Positions 40,834-50,052 are shown, numbered from the stretch's first letter. The stretch is 64,000 nucleotides of DNA from Photobacterium malacitanum (GCF_900185615.1 NZ_FYAK01000001.1:219701-283700), one strand, 5' to 3'. Program-made: numbers and translations. The notes: a model not told the origin generated them from the sequence alone.

Positions 40834-41604
40834 TTAATTACGACCCGCCATTACACCACCATCAACATCGAGCACTGTACCTGTGATCCATTTTGCTTTG
40901 TCTGATAGTAAAAATTCAATCGCATCTGCTATATCAGTGGTTGAACCAATATGTCCGATTGGGTGGAAATCATTAAATCCCTGTAATGCTGTTTCAATCT
41001 CATCTTCAGCAATGAATGATTTATAGATAGGTGAAAGAACAACGGCTGGCGCTACAGCATTGGCACGAATATTATCGTCAGCAAGTTCCATCGCTAAGTT
41101 ACGGGTAAATGCATGTAAAGCTGCTTTTTGCATTGAATAAGCAGATGACGGGGTAGCCTTGATAGCTTGATGGGCCCACATTGAACCGATATTTACGATT
41201 GAGCCACCACCATGTTGCTGCATGTTTTTTGCCACAGCTTGAGTAATAAAGAAAAATGATTTGTTGATATCTAATTGAAGGTCATAATCTTTTTCAGTGT
41301 GATCTAGAAAGCTAACCGGTTTAAAAAAACCTGCTGCGTTAACAAGGTAACCAATATGACGAGTTTCATTTTCTAATTGATGAATAAAAGCGTTCACATT
41401 AGCAAGGTCATATAAATCAACTTGTGCTGTTTCAACATTACCGTCAGTTCGTTGTTCTAAGTCGGCTTTTGCTGCGGCAAGTTTATCGGCATTGTGCGAT
41501 AAAATCATAACAGAAATACCAGCGTTTAATAACCGTTCAGCGGTGGCTTTACCCATGCCTGATGAGCCGCCAACGATAAGTGCAATTGATGATGTCGTGA
41601 ACAT
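40834..41604 (-). CDS. Short-chain dehydrogenase/reductase
   Basis: 256-residue NAD(P)-dependent oxidoreductase. Rossmann glycine motif [19 protein letters not shown] (YLVNAAGFF), catalytic Ser (NIGSMWA) and YxxxK (YSMQKAAL) are all present; the C-terminal [12 protein letters not shown] is standard. The substrate is unknown. AAAGGA lies 8 bases before the ATG. Perfect and imperfect palindromes upstream suggest control by the adjacent TetR repressor. Confidence 0.92.
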   Translation of the reverse strand: MFTTSSIALIVGGSSGMGKATAERLLNAGISVMILSHNADKLAAAKADLEQRTDGNVETAQVDLYDLANVNAFIHQLENETRHIGYLVNAAGFFKPVSFLDHTEKDYDLQLDINKSFFFITQAVAKNMQQHGGGSIVNIGSMWAHQAIKATPSSAYSMQKAALHAFTRNLAMELADDNIRANAVAPAVVLSPIYKSFIAEDEIETALQGFNDFHPIGHIGSTTDIADAIEFLLSDKAKWITGTVLDVDGGVMAGRN

Positions 41605-41628
41605 AATGTAATCCTTTATTTTATCTGG

Positions 41629-41648
41629 CTACCTATTGGTTGGTAGGT
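41629..41648. promoter_or_regulatory. Imperfect TetR-type palindrome upstream of the SDR gene
   Basis: CTACCTATTGGTTGGTAGGT contains the same ACCTA/GTAGGT half-sites but with a spacing four bases longer than the perfect site at 41751. Confidence 0.45.
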
Positions 41649-41750
41649 GGTGTGGTTAAAAAAAGAAGCGAGCAATATGATTAAATTATTCTGCTGCGCT
41701 TGATTGATTGTAAATATAGGGTGATTTTATTTTAGCGTCAAATATTATTT

Positions 41751-41768
41751 CTACCTACTTGTAGGTAG
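41751..41768. promoter_or_regulatory. Perfect palindromic operator (probable TetR target)
   Basis: CTACCTACTTGTAGGTAG is an 8-bp perfect inverted repeat with a 2-base spacer, 147 bases upstream of the SDR start. Confidence 0.7.
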
Positions 41769-42071
41769 CTTGGTTATGTGTTTGATTTTTAATGCTTTAA
41801 AATACCAATCGCTATTGACGTTGATGATTATCGCTTATGATCAATAGAAACATCAGTACATTTCTGCGTTTGATATTGATGCTTGTTTTGAACAATTACA
41901 ATTAAATCAGCATCTAACCTCAATGTGAGCGGAGGTATTGCTGCGATAATCAAGCAAAGTTGAAAGGCATTACAAATTCAGTATGAGCACAATATGCTAG
42001 CTATGATCGAGATATGAGTGTGAGGTTTTATGTTACAATACGCTCAGTGTTTCTAATTAGATAAATGAACT
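41769..42071. other. Intergenic region between the SDR operator and the methyltransferase gene
   Basis: About 300 bases without an ORF. It must contain the promoter of the rightward methyltransferase gene; TTACAATACGC at 42034-42044 may be near a -10, but this is not certain. Confidence 0.3.
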
Positions 42072-42911
42072 ATGCTTGGCTACTATCTTCATACAAAAAA
42101 TGCTCAACAGGCGTTAGACGCTATTGCTAAAGGACAATCGAGTGTCCACTTATCGACAGATCTTCACCTTTCAGAACAGGATTACGCTGTTAGTCCTGAA
42201 GGTTTAGTTCTGGACGAAGACAATAAATTGTCAATTGCTGATCTTAAAAAAATCGTCAAAAAGACTCAAAGAATTTATCTTTGCAGTGATGGCGATATGG
42301 AGCCTATTGAAGACCGCAGTGTTGGCTATTACAAATTAGCACCGACAGAGGGCGCACCATTACTCGAAATTAGTGGTGTTAAGATGCATATTTCTAAAGG
42401 AACCGATCCTTTTGCAAGTGCATCCGATATGGCGAAACAAGCTGTACGCAGTGGCGACAATGTCCTCGATTGTTGCAGTGGTTTAGGTTATGCCGCAATT
42501 GCAGCTCATCGACTTGGCGCTAAAAAAGTATTGACCATTGAACTGAGTGAATCAGTTATGGGGTTACGTGCACTAAATCCTTGGTCGCAAGATCTAAATA
42601 ATGATGGCATTGAACAACGTCAGGGCAGTAGTTTTGAGTTGATCACAACCATGCCTTCGATATCGTTTGATGCGGTTATTCACGATCCACCGCGTTTTTC
42701 TCTTGCAGGTGAATTATATAGCGAAGAGTTTTATAGCGAAGTTTACCGTGTACTTCGTCAAGGCGGACGTTTTTTCCATTACACCGGGAATCCGCATATC
42801 ATGAAAAAGGGTAGCAGCTTTGTGGACGGTGTAATTCGTCGATTAATCGCAGTTGGCTTTAAGAATGTGCAAAAGGTTGATCACCTGATGGGCGTTAGTG
42901 CGCAGAAGTAA
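42072..42911 (+). CDS. COG2521-like SAM-dependent methyltransferase
   Basis: 279-residue class I methyltransferase. SAM-binding motif VLDCCSGLGYAAIAAHRLGAKKV and TIELSESV, followed by NPWSQDL and the catalytic-type IHDPPRFSLAGELYSEEFY and VLRQGGRFFHYTG. This wording matches the family long listed as predicted archaeal methyltransferase (COG2521). The D-P-P motif suggests methylation of a base or amino nitrogen, but the substrate is unknown. A strong bidirectional terminator follows. Confidence 0.8.
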   Translation: MLGYYLHTKNAQQALDAIAKGQSSVHLSTDLHLSEQDYAVSPEGLVLDEDNKLSIADLKKIVKKTQRIYLCSDGDMEPIEDRSVGYYKLAPTEGAPLLEISGVKMHISKGTDPFASASDMAKQAVRSGDNVLDCCSGLGYAAIAAHRLGAKKVLTIELSESVMGLRALNPWSQDLNNDGIEQRQGSSFELITTMPSISFDAVIHDPPRFSLAGELYSEEFYSEVYRVLRQGGRFFHYTGNPHIMKKGSSFVDGVIRRLIAVGFKNVQKVDHLMGVSAQK

Positions 42912-42929
42912 TGTAATCAAACAATAAAG

Positions 42930-42976
42930 AAATCGATGTTATTACTAATCTTATCTCGTTGTAATAACATCGATTT
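42930..42976. terminator. Bidirectional terminator with 16-bp perfect stem
   Basis: 42930-42945 (AAATCGATGTTATTAC) pairs perfectly with 42961-42976 (GTAATAACATCGATTT) over a 15-base loop, between convergent genes. Confidence 0.8.
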
Positions 42977-43000
42977 ATTATTTATAGATAGTGCTATTTA

Positions 43001-43453
43001 TTACTTTTTGCCAAAGATATTTGAGGCAATGTTGAGAAGTCCATCCATACCACCGACTGCTTGAAATAGTTCTGTTGCAATATCACCATTAGGGCTTGCT
43101 TTATCTATCATACCTGGCAGCGTTTCTTGTAAGCCGGTTATTGCTTCACTCTGTGGTAATTTAACTTCATTGGCAAAGTTTGATAATTGGTCTGGGTTGA
43201 AAATATTACCAATATCTGTGGCTGAAATGGCTTCATTGTCACCATTGCCAAGCCAAGACGCTGCAATGTTTGCTAGCCCAGCCCCATTTAGAGATTGAAT
43301 TATAGATTGTAAATCAATGCCTTTTCCGTCACTGTCACCACCAAATAAGTGTGACAATGCCGAAGTAATGGTATTTTCATTTAAGCCAGTCGTATTCGCT
43401 TGTGATTGCGTAAATAATTGAGCACCAATGCGCAATAGTTGGTTAATATCCAT
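43001..43453 (-). CDS. YidB-family (DUF937) protein
   Basis: 150-residue soluble protein with the DUF937/YidB pattern: repeated helical blocks LGNGDNEAISATDIGNIF and ATELFQAVGGMDGLLNIASNIFG. Function is not established in the family. AGAGGT precedes the ATG. Encoded 14 bases downstream of the Kbp-like gene, so the two are co-transcribed. Confidence 0.82.
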   Translation of the reverse strand: MDINQLLRIGAQLFTQSQANTTGLNENTITSALSHLFGGDSDGKGIDLQSIIQSLNGAGLANIAASWLGNGDNEAISATDIGNIFNPDQLSNFANEVKLPQSEAITGLQETLPGMIDKASPNGDIATELFQAVGGMDGLLNIASNIFGKK

Positions 43454-43467
43454 GATTTTTACCTCTA

Positions 43468-43899
43468 TTAGGCTGTGGTTGGTATACGAAGTTTTTGACC
43501 AGGAAAAATTTTGTCAGGATCGATAATCACTTCTTTATTTGCATCAAAGATTTTTTGATAGTCCGCGCCATTACCCAACGTACTTTCAGCTATTTTCCAG
43601 AGGCTATCACCAGATTTAACTTCATAATAGCTCACTGTTTCAGTGACTGCTGGTGCATCAATATTATCAACAATCGATTCAATACCGGCTGTATTTCCCG
43701 CCATTAAAATAGCTTTTTCTTTGGCCGCAGCACTATCTGCTGTTCCCGAAAGTGTTGCAACACCATCTTTTACTTCAACATTTAAATTCTCTAACCCTGG
43801 GTTATTATTTTCAATATGTTGAGTTATTTTTGCTGGCGCTTCATCTTCATTGCTAAATAATTTATTGCCAATATCGCGTACAAAATCAAGTAAGGCCAT
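43468..43899 (-). CDS. kbp: BON-LysM protein, potassium-binding protein Kbp (YgaU) homologue
   Basis: The ATG at 43899 (MALLDFVRDIGNKLF) is chosen: it has AAGGAT upstream and aligns with the E. coli Kbp start, whereas the longer ORF adds 16 atypical residues. 143 residues: an N-terminal BON domain (LENLNVEVKDGVATLSGTAD) and a C-terminal LysM domain (YEVKSGDSLWKIAESTLG...IFPGQKLRIP). In E. coli this cytoplasmic protein binds K+ and is osmotically induced. Confidence 0.9.
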   Translation of the reverse strand: MALLDFVRDIGNKLFSNEDEAPAKITQHIENNNPGLENLNVEVKDGVATLSGTADSAAAKEKAILMAGNTAGIESIVDNIDAPAVTETVSYYEVKSGDSLWKIAESTLGNGADYQKIFDANKEVIIDPDKIFPGQKLRIPTTA

Positions 43900-44115
43900 T
43901 TTATCTTTATCCTTGTTGTTGGGTGTAAATGAGAGTGTTGTTACCAAGCTTAGCCCAAAAATTAATAATAGTGACTATTGGTTATCTCTTTTAGGTATCT
44001 TTGTTGTTGCAGCGACAATGCAATTTTATCGAAAGGGATTTAAAGCCGTATACATCGCTAGTTTTAGCGGTAAAAGGAGTATAAATAATAAAAATTAACT
44101 AATTGATTTATAAAT

Positions 44116-44147
44116 AAACAATGAGCATCTTATCGTGCTCATTGTTT
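44116..44147. terminator. Hairpin terminator, 12-bp stem
   Basis: AAACAATGAGCA (44116-44127) pairs perfectly with TGCTCATTGTTT (44136-44147). It ends the His-rich repeat protein gene on the minus strand. Confidence 0.75.
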
Positions 44148-44164
44148 ATCTTAGAAGAAGAGGA

Positions 44165-44407
44165 CTAAAGAGTAGGGGCTGATGACGACGTTTTTTTTGT
44201 TTTTTTGATCACATGATGCTCTTTATTATCTGGATGATGAAATTTAGGGCTGATAACTCCTTTATTATTCGTAGCAGGCGCAGCAACTTTTTTGATCACA
44301 TGATGTTCTTTATTATTTGGATGGTGAAATTTTGGACTTAAGATATGAGTATTCGCCAATACTGATGTTGAAACTAAGAGTAGGGGCAAAATAAGATAAT
44401 TTTTCAT
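44165..44407 (-). CDS. Small secreted protein with two His-rich repeats
   Basis: The ATG at 44407 is preferred (AAGGCG upstream; MKNYLILPLLLVSTSVLA is a clean signal peptide). The mature protein of about 60 residues consists of two near-identical 18-residue units, ILSPKFHHPNNKEHHVIKK and VISPKFHHPDNKEHHVIKK, joined by AAPATNNKG and followed by a Lys/Ser tail. Each unit has four histidines, so metal binding is plausible. The DNA repeat is clear at 44200-44260 and 44280-44345. Family not recognised. Confidence 0.65.
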   Translation of the reverse strand: MKNYLILPLLLVSTSVLANTHILSPKFHHPNNKEHHVIKKVAAPATNNKGVISPKFHHPDNKEHHVIKKTKKTSSSAPTL

Positions 44408-44646
44408 ATGGAAACGCCTTGTGTTAAAAACCATGCTGTTAATTAATAATCGACCATTATTTACAATGATTAATTATGTAATAAATAAAAATATATATTG
44501 TTTTTATGGCACCGCAATGGTTTTTAGCAAAGAAAAGCATCATTAAATTGTGACATAGTTCAAAGCTATAATTTGTTTAAAGTATGTATTGTGTTTTTTA
44601 AGAAAAAAAGCATTAAAAAGGGTGCAAATCTGTCATTTTATGCTTA

Positions 44647-45210
44647 TCAATCTTTAAAAATAATATCGAGATACATATCTTTTGCCATTGATATTAATTG
44701 GGTGTTTTTTGTTATCTGTAGAGATGCTAATAATCCATTAAAAATCAGCTCTGCTTGCTGTGACTTTAATGCCGCATTAGTAATATTATGCTGAGTCAAT
44801 AAAGCTTGTATCATCTCGACACGTTGCATTTTATATCCACTGCATGTATCGGCAATCGCATTGTCAGTATGATTGAACTCACTGTATGCCAACTGAAAAT
44901 AACAACCATTAAAGAGGTCGTCTTTCATTAATTTTACTAATACCTCAAAGCGTTCTGAAAGCTTTTGCTCTAGAGTGAGCGACGGATCAGAAAAGATAAT
45001 ACTTAAATGATTTAATGCTCTTTCACTAAACATGACTAATGCTTCATTTATAAGATTTTCTTTGGATGTGAAGTACTTATAAATAGTTGCTTTAGAAACA
45101 CCTGTTGCGGTAGTTATGCTGTCCATACTCGTACCGTGGAAACCATATTGAGCACATAAGTTAATCGTTTTATTAATGATATTTAATCGTTTTTCTTGTT
45201 GCTTACTCAT
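44647..45210 (-). CDS. TetR-family repressor divergent from the DUF417 gene
   Basis: 187 residues with N-terminal HTH: IINKTINLCAQYGFHGTSMDSITTATGVSKATIYKYFTSKENLINEAL. The C-terminal domain has the usual helical ligand pocket with Cys residues (GCYFQLAYSEF). GAGG lies 9 bases before the ATG. Divergently transcribed from the DUF417 gene with AACTGTTTAGTT-type palindromes between them, so it probably represses both. Confidence 0.9.
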   Translation of the reverse strand: MSKQQEKRLNIINKTINLCAQYGFHGTSMDSITTATGVSKATIYKYFTSKENLINEALVMFSERALNHLSIIFSDPSLTLEQKLSERFEVLVKLMKDDLFNGCYFQLAYSEFNHTDNAIADTCSGYKMQRVEMIQALLTQHNITNAALKSQQAELIFNGLLASLQITKNTQLISMAKDMYLDIIFKD

Positions 45211-45253
45211 TAACTTTAGCCTCTTGTCGTCGGTGCTGTAATTTTATCAAAAT

Positions 45254-45324
45254 AAACTGTTTAGTTCAAAAGTGTTGACAGAAGATGAATTAACCCATAA
45301 ATTGAACTGAACAGTTTAGTTCAA
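45254..45324 (+). promoter_or_regulatory. Promoter with flanking TetR operators for the DUF417 gene
   Basis: TTGACA (45275-45280), a 17-base spacer and TAAATT (45298-45303) form a good sigma-70 promoter. An AAACTGTTTAGTTCAAA element (45254-45270) lies upstream. A 23-base palindrome at 45302-45324 (TTGAACT ... AGTTCAA with AACAGTTT inside) overlaps the start point, as expected for repression. Confidence 0.7.
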
Positions 45325-45346
45325 TTTATGTTTTGGGGAATAATAT

Positions 45347-45796
45347 ATGAATAGTTTAGAAAACCGTGTGGCAACGACAGTCGGATATAAGTTAGGCGTT
45401 TTTGGGGTTGTATTAGTTTTATTATGGATTGGTATTTTTAAATTCACACCAACTGAAGCTGCAGCCATTGAACCTTTAATTAAAAATCATCCATTAATGG
45501 GTTGGACGTATAATTTTTTCTCTGTTCAGACTGTCTCAAATCTTGTTGGTCTTAGTGAAATAGTAGTAGCGGCTGGACTTATTTATGGCTTTTTTAATCC
45601 TCGAGTAGGCTATTTTGCAGGATTGGCATCAAGCGTTATTTTTCTTGTAACATTGAGTTTCTTATTTACCACGCCAGATACATGGAAAGTCGTCGATGGG
45701 GTACCAACAACAAGTTTCTTTTTAGTGAAAGATATTCTCTTTCTAGCCATTGCCATCATGGTTGTAGAACATAATAAAAAGTTATTGGTTTCTTAG
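45347..45796 (+). CDS. DUF417-family membrane protein (RclC/YkgB-like)
   Basis: 149 residues with four hydrophobic segments. Motifs GVFGVVLVLLWIGIFKFTPTEAAAIEPLIKNHPLMGW and FLVKDILFLAIAI are typical of DUF417, whose E. coli members YkgB/RclC are induced by reactive chlorine. Strong ribosome site (GGGGAA). First gene downstream of the TetR-controlled promoter. Confidence 0.9.
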   Translation: MNSLENRVATTVGYKLGVFGVVLVLLWIGIFKFTPTEAAAIEPLIKNHPLMGWTYNFFSVQTVSNLVGLSEIVVAAGLIYGFFNPRVGYFAGLASSVIFLVTLSFLFTTPDTWKVVDGVPTTSFFLVKDILFLAIAIMVVEHNKKLLVS

Positions 45797-45814
45797 TCTT
45801 ATTAGAGGTGATTT

Positions 45815-46057
45815 ATGAAATATTTTAAGTATGTTTTTTTGATAACTATTTTAAGTCTAACGTCTTATTCCGCATCAGCTAAAGATGGTGACTTTATGGG
45901 GAAGGTTAGTTTTGATAACACTAAAATGAATAATGTGTCGCTACAAAGATACAGGGTAAATCGTTCAATTGACAAATCTTATTCTGGTGTTTCAATAAAA
46001 CAAAAACCGGTCATGCTGACTTTCCAACAAAAATTATTATCAGCGGCAGATAAATAA
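45815..46057 (+). CDS. Small exported protein, 80 residues
   Basis: A signal peptide (MKYFKYVFLITILSLTSYSASA) precedes about 58 polar residues (KDGDFMGKVSFDN...). GAGGTGA lies upstream. It begins 18 bases after the DUF417 gene, so it is probably in the same TetR-controlled operon. No known family. Confidence 0.65.
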   Translation: MKYFKYVFLITILSLTSYSASAKDGDFMGKVSFDNTKMNNVSLQRYRVNRSIDKSYSGVSIKQKPVMLTFQQKLLSAADK

Positions 46058-46212
46058 TAATGTATTACCATTCAATGTTACGGTGTAACTAAGGGTGTTG
46101 ATATCAATTATAAGTAAAGTATAAGAAGAGTGATGAATTCTATTGACAATAGTGGTAATGAGTTACATTCTTATTTGAATTGTTGATGATTAACATAAAT
46201 AAGGAGTATTTA

Positions 46213-46392
46213 ATGAGTACCGATGAGTTATTTCCTTTATATATCGTTATTTCTGTTGTTATATTTTTATTCTTTATGTTCTTTTTATTTATACAGCTAT
46301 ATCTAAAAGCGAAAAAAGAGAATGTAGGTGGTTGTTGTAAGGTTGAGACTGAGTTGGCATCTAAACACAATAACGATGATCATCGCTCTTAG
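46213..46392 (+). CDS. Small single-span membrane protein
   Basis: The ATG at 46213 is chosen over one at 46180 because AAGGAG lies 8 bases before it. 59 residues: a short N-terminus (MSTDELFPLY), one membrane segment (IVISVVIFLFFMFFLFIQLYL), then a basic/polar tail with GGCC. Role unknown; may extend the DUF417 operon. A good terminator follows. Confidence 0.6.
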   Translation: MSTDELFPLYIVISVVIFLFFMFFLFIQLYLKAKKENVGGCCKVETELASKHNNDDHRS

Positions 46393-46400
46393 CGTAATGA

Positions 46401-46432
46401 AAACACCACTACATTAATGAGTGGTGTTTTTT
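46401..46432 (+). terminator. Terminator after the small membrane protein gene
   Basis: AAACACCACT (46401-46410) pairs with AGTGGTGTTT (46420-46429), then T-run. Confidence 0.85.
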
Positions 46433-46541
46433 ACGATATGGGTATTTAATTAACATTTTATGTGTTTTTTGTGAAAATAATCCAAATTAACAGGTAGAAT
46501 GCTGGTATTAATCACATGAAATATCGGAGTAATAGCGGTAT

Positions 46542-47339
46542 ATGACGTCTTCAATCAAATTTATAGCAACAGATATGGATGGCACATTACTCAATGATGA
46601 TAAACAACTGCCTGATAACTTTTATGACGTATTTAATCAGCTTCATGCTAAAAATATCATTTTTTCAGCAGCATCAGGCCGACAGTACCAGAGTTTAGTT
46701 AATACTTTTGAACCAGTTAAAGATAAAATGCTGTTTATTGCTGAAAATGGTACGTTGGTTATGTATCAAGGTAAAGAGTTGTATAGTTCAACTATTCCAA
46801 CGCCAGAAATCCATGCCATTATTACTAGTGTAAAAGAAATTGAGAATACGTTTATTGTTTTGTGTGGTAAAAACTCAGCCTATACAGAGACAACAGATCC
46901 TCAGGCTTTAGAGGAAATTAATAAGTACTATCATAACCTTGAAATAGTAAGTGATTTATTAGCTGTTGATGATGAATTTATTAAAATTGCAGTACTTAAC
47001 TTCAACGGTACAGAAAAACAAATATACCCAATTATAGCCCCTTTATATTCTCAGACTCATCAAGTTGTTGTAAGTGCAAAGGTTTGGCTTGATATTATGC
47101 ATAAAACAGCATCTAAAGGTACTGCAATTAAAGAGTTACAACGTATTTTTAATTTTACCTTTGAAGAAAGTATGAGCTTTGGTGATTTTTTAAATGATGT
47201 TGAAATGCTAAAAGAAACCTATTTTAGTTATGCAATGGATAATGCACATCCTGAGATTAAGCAATTAGCACGCTTTCATGCACCAAGTAATAATGAGCAG
47301 GGTGTAATGACGGTTATTCAATCACAGGTATTAAAGTAA
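46542..47339 (+). CDS. Cof-type HAD-superfamily phosphatase
   Basis: 265 residues. HAD motif I DMDGTLL (Asp nucleophile), motif II SAASGRQY, a Cof-type C2 cap, Lys in KGTAIKELQ and motif IV FGDFLNDVEML. These enzymes remove phosphate from sugar phosphates and flavin or pyridoxal cofactors; the substrate is not predictable. Resembles E. coli YbiV/SupH. Confidence 0.9.
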   Translation: MTSSIKFIATDMDGTLLNDDKQLPDNFYDVFNQLHAKNIIFSAASGRQYQSLVNTFEPVKDKMLFIAENGTLVMYQGKELYSSTIPTPEIHAIITSVKEIENTFIVLCGKNSAYTETTDPQALEEINKYYHNLEIVSDLLAVDDEFIKIAVLNFNGTEKQIYPIIAPLYSQTHQVVVSAKVWLDIMHKTASKGTAIKELQRIFNFTFEESMSFGDFLNDVEMLKETYFSYAMDNAHPEIKQLARFHAPSNNEQGVMTVIQSQVLK

Positions 47340-47591
47340 GTTACTTTATGGCCTCGACCCATGTTACGTCATGATTGTGGTGTTGAATGACGGTTGTTAT
47401 TACTGTTTATATTCAAACTATGCCTCTGAAAATAAATAAATTTAAGTAGCGACGTAATTATATATATTGCGTTGCTGTTTAATGATTTTGTATTTCCTTA
47501 CCTCTTTCTTAACCGAATACGCATAAATGTGCCTATAATTTAATAATCATTAGTAGTATCTAAATGTCGTACTAAATTTAAGGATGAATTT

Positions 47592-48104
47592 ATGATAAAA
47601 ATTTGGTTATTTTTCGGCTTACTTGTTACTTCATTTGATGTGAATGCCACCGTTGTTATGGTTGAAATGAATGATCTTAACTCTGGCAAATCAATTGGTA
47701 GCATAACTGCTAAACAGTCACAATATGGTGTTGTATTTACACCTAAACTATCAGGCTTATCGCCTGGACTACATGGTTTTCATTTACATGAAAATGCGTC
47801 CTGTGAATCGACACAAGAACATGGGAAAACAATCGCGGCTGGTGCTGCTGGTGGACATTATGATCCAATGAATACAGGGAAGCATGGTTATTCTTGGACA
47901 AATGATAATCATCTTGGGGATTTACCTCCATTGTATGTCGATAATCACGGTAATGCTATTGAGCCAGTGTTAGCGCCTCGCTTAAAAATTACTGATTTAA
48001 TTGGGCGTTCATTAATGATACATGTTGGTGGCGATAATCATGCCGATCACCCACATAAACACGGTGGTAGTGGTGAACGTTTAGTTTGTGGTGTGGTTAA
48101 ATAA
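47592..48104 (+). CDS. sodC: Periplasmic Cu,Zn superoxide dismutase
   Basis: 170 residues with a signal peptide (ending DVNA). Copper/zinc ligands are in FHLHENASCE, AAGGHYDPMNTGKHGYSW and HVGGDNHADHPHKHGG; paired cysteines in NASCE and LVCGVV form the conserved disulphide. Converts superoxide to hydrogen peroxide in the periplasm. AAGGA precedes the ATG. Monocistronic. Confidence 0.96.
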   Translation: MIKIWLFFGLLVTSFDVNATVVMVEMNDLNSGKSIGSITAKQSQYGVVFTPKLSGLSPGLHGFHLHENASCESTQEHGKTIAAGAAGGHYDPMNTGKHGYSWTNDNHLGDLPPLYVDNHGNAIEPVLAPRLKITDLIGRSLMIHVGGDNHADHPHKHGGSGERLVCGVVK

Positions 48105-48290
48105 GCTGCTATTTAGAATTAAATGAATAGTTACGCGGGTATTATTTTTTATGTATTACTAATGATAAATACATATTTGATGTGATCTAGTATTTAACAT
48201 TCTACAAAAAGAATAAAAATCAAATGACAGCAATCAAATTGCCTTTAAAGTGACATTAAGTTTATAAAATTAATGTCATATGAGGTAGTA

Positions 48291-49244
48291 ATGATAGAGT
48301 TATCAAAGATAAAACTTGGAGTGACTATTTTTAGTTGTGCTTTATTTCCTTGGAATTCAGCATTTGCAGCTTATGATGCTTATCCTAATGATGGTGGCCC
48401 TTATTTGGTAGGCCCTGTTTCTAGCGTATTAAGTTGGAAAGGTGAAACATTTGATAATTTTAAAGATGGTCAAGTAATTGAATGTTCAAATTCTCAGTCT
48501 TTGCAAGCAGGCTATGATGTGACGTCTGGTTGCCTTATTGCGAAATATGTTGATCAATTTAAATATGGATGGGTTGATTATAAAACATTTCGTGTTGTCA
48601 CAGATGCACGCGATACACTGAATCAAAAGATGAAGTGGACAAATCAAACTGTTGAGTACCGTGCTTATATAGATGAGTGGCATAAAAACGGTAATATTCC
48701 TGCATGGTCTGGGTTACATGCGTTTGTACGTTATCAAACATCTGATGATTTATATGTTGCTTCCATTCGTTATGATGGTTATGTAACAATAAAAATAAAA
48801 TATCAGGGTAAATATACAACGCTAGCACAGATCCATCTTAGCGATTATACCAATGACTATTTTAATTCAGAGGGGAAATTAGCAGAAAAGCAATGGTATG
48901 ATATTAAATTTACAGCTTATGACTCTCAACTCACGCTATTTTTGAATGATAAAATTATATTAGCTACTACCAATCAATTAATTGATGCTGGCACTACAGG
49001 TATTCGAATCGATTATGCTACTACTTATATAGATGATTGGCATGTGTCTGCAGGAATTAAGAATGATGATCTAGATGACCCAACAACTCCTCCTCAGCCA
49101 ACCACACCTATTTGGAATCAAGATACCATTTACCATGGTGGGGATATTGTTAGCTACAACGATATTATATATAAAGCAAAATGGTGGACGTTAGGTGATC
49201 GTCCTGATGAAGGCGATCCGTGGCAGATTCATATAAATAACTAA
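48291..49244 (+). CDS. Secreted protein with C-terminal chitin-binding module (CBM5/12)
   Basis: The ATG at 48291 is chosen because GAGG lies just upstream. About 317 residues: signal peptide (FPWNSAFAAYDA), a beta-sandwich domain of roughly 230 residues resembling laminin-G/DUF1080-like folds (VEYRAYIDEWH, GLHAFVRYQTSDDLYVASIRYDGYV, LTLFLNDKIIL), a Pro/Thr linker (PTTPPQPTTP), and a CBM5/12 domain with the aromatic pattern WNQDTIYHGGDIVSYNDIIYKAKWW. Probably acts on or binds chitin-like polysaccharide, consistent with the chitobiase nearby. Catalysis not established. Confidence 0.8.
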   Translation: MIELSKIKLGVTIFSCALFPWNSAFAAYDAYPNDGGPYLVGPVSSVLSWKGETFDNFKDGQVIECSNSQSLQAGYDVTSGCLIAKYVDQFKYGWVDYKTFRVVTDARDTLNQKMKWTNQTVEYRAYIDEWHKNGNIPAWSGLHAFVRYQTSDDLYVASIRYDGYVTIKIKYQGKYTTLAQIHLSDYTNDYFNSEGKLAEKQWYDIKFTAYDSQLTLFLNDKIILATTNQLIDAGTTGIRIDYATTYIDDWHVSAGIKNDDLDDPTTPPQPTTPIWNQDTIYHGGDIVSYNDIIYKAKWWTLGDRPDEGDPWQIHINN

Positions 49245-49424
49245 CATAGCTGCTCATTAAATCTTTAAAGTAGTGCGTAAATTTTTGTTATTATTGTCTT
49301 GGTTATCTATTAACCATGTTGATACAACAATGCAAAAAAATAGACTTTGGACTATCATATTACTTGCTATAAATCTGTATCTTGGTGTAATTTCTCACCA
49401 CTATTTATTTTTGGAAGAATGATC

Positions 49425-49997
49425 ATGCCAAAGGCTAGTGATATTAAAAAATTTGCTGCTATTGAACTTAACGGTAAAGTAGCTTTAGTTAAAGAAATTA
49501 CCAAACTAACGCCTAGTGGTCGTGCTGGTGCAAGTCTTTACCGTATGCGCATTTATGATGTAGCAACGGGTTTGAAATCTGATGTTAGCTTTAAAGCTGA
49601 TGAGATGATTACGTTAGCAGATTTCCGTCGTCAAAAAGCATCGTTCTCATACATCGATGGTGAAGAATACGTGTTTATGGATGATGAAGATTACACGCCA
49701 TACACTTTCACTAAAGACGCAATTGCAGAAGAATTACTATTTATCAATGAAGATACTAAAGGTATTGAAGTATTGACTGTAGATGGTGCTCCTGTCGCTC
49801 TAGAATTACCTGCAACAGTAGAGCTAACAATTGTTGAGACAGATCCTTCAATTAAAGGTGCATCTGCAAGTGCTCGTACTAAGCCAGCAACACTGTCTAC
49901 AGGTCTTGTTGTTCAAGTTCCTGAATACATTGCAAATGGTGAAAAAATCAAAATCAATACGTCTGAGCATAAGTTCATGAGTCGTGCTGATAAATAA
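49425..49997 (+). CDS. efpL: Elongation factor P-like protein EfpL (YeiP)
   Basis: The ATG at 49425 (MPKASDIKK) aligns with E. coli YeiP, with GGAAG 10 bases upstream. 190 residues in three beta-barrel domains: KOW-like N-domain, then [35 protein letters not shown] and [32 protein letters not shown]. The loop [13 protein letters not shown] replaces the EF-P lysine loop, as in EfpL. It helps ribosomes past polyproline and other stalling motifs. Confidence 0.95.
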   Translation: MPKASDIKKFAAIELNGKVALVKEITKLTPSGRAGASLYRMRIYDVATGLKSDVSFKADEMITLADFRRQKASFSYIDGEEYVFMDDEDYTPYTFTKDAIAEELLFINEDTKGIEVLTVDGAPVALELPATVELTIVETDPSIKGASASARTKPATLSTGLVVQVPEYIANGEKIKINTSEHKFMSRADK

Positions 49998-50016
49998 TAG
50001 TTAATTATTATTGACT

Positions 50017-50052
50017 AAAGCCAGTGGCGTTTATACGACACTGGCTTTTTTA
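50017..50052 (+). terminator. Terminator of efpL
   Basis: AAAGCCAGTG (50017-50026) pairs with CACTGGCTTT (50039-50048), then T-run. Confidence 0.88.
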
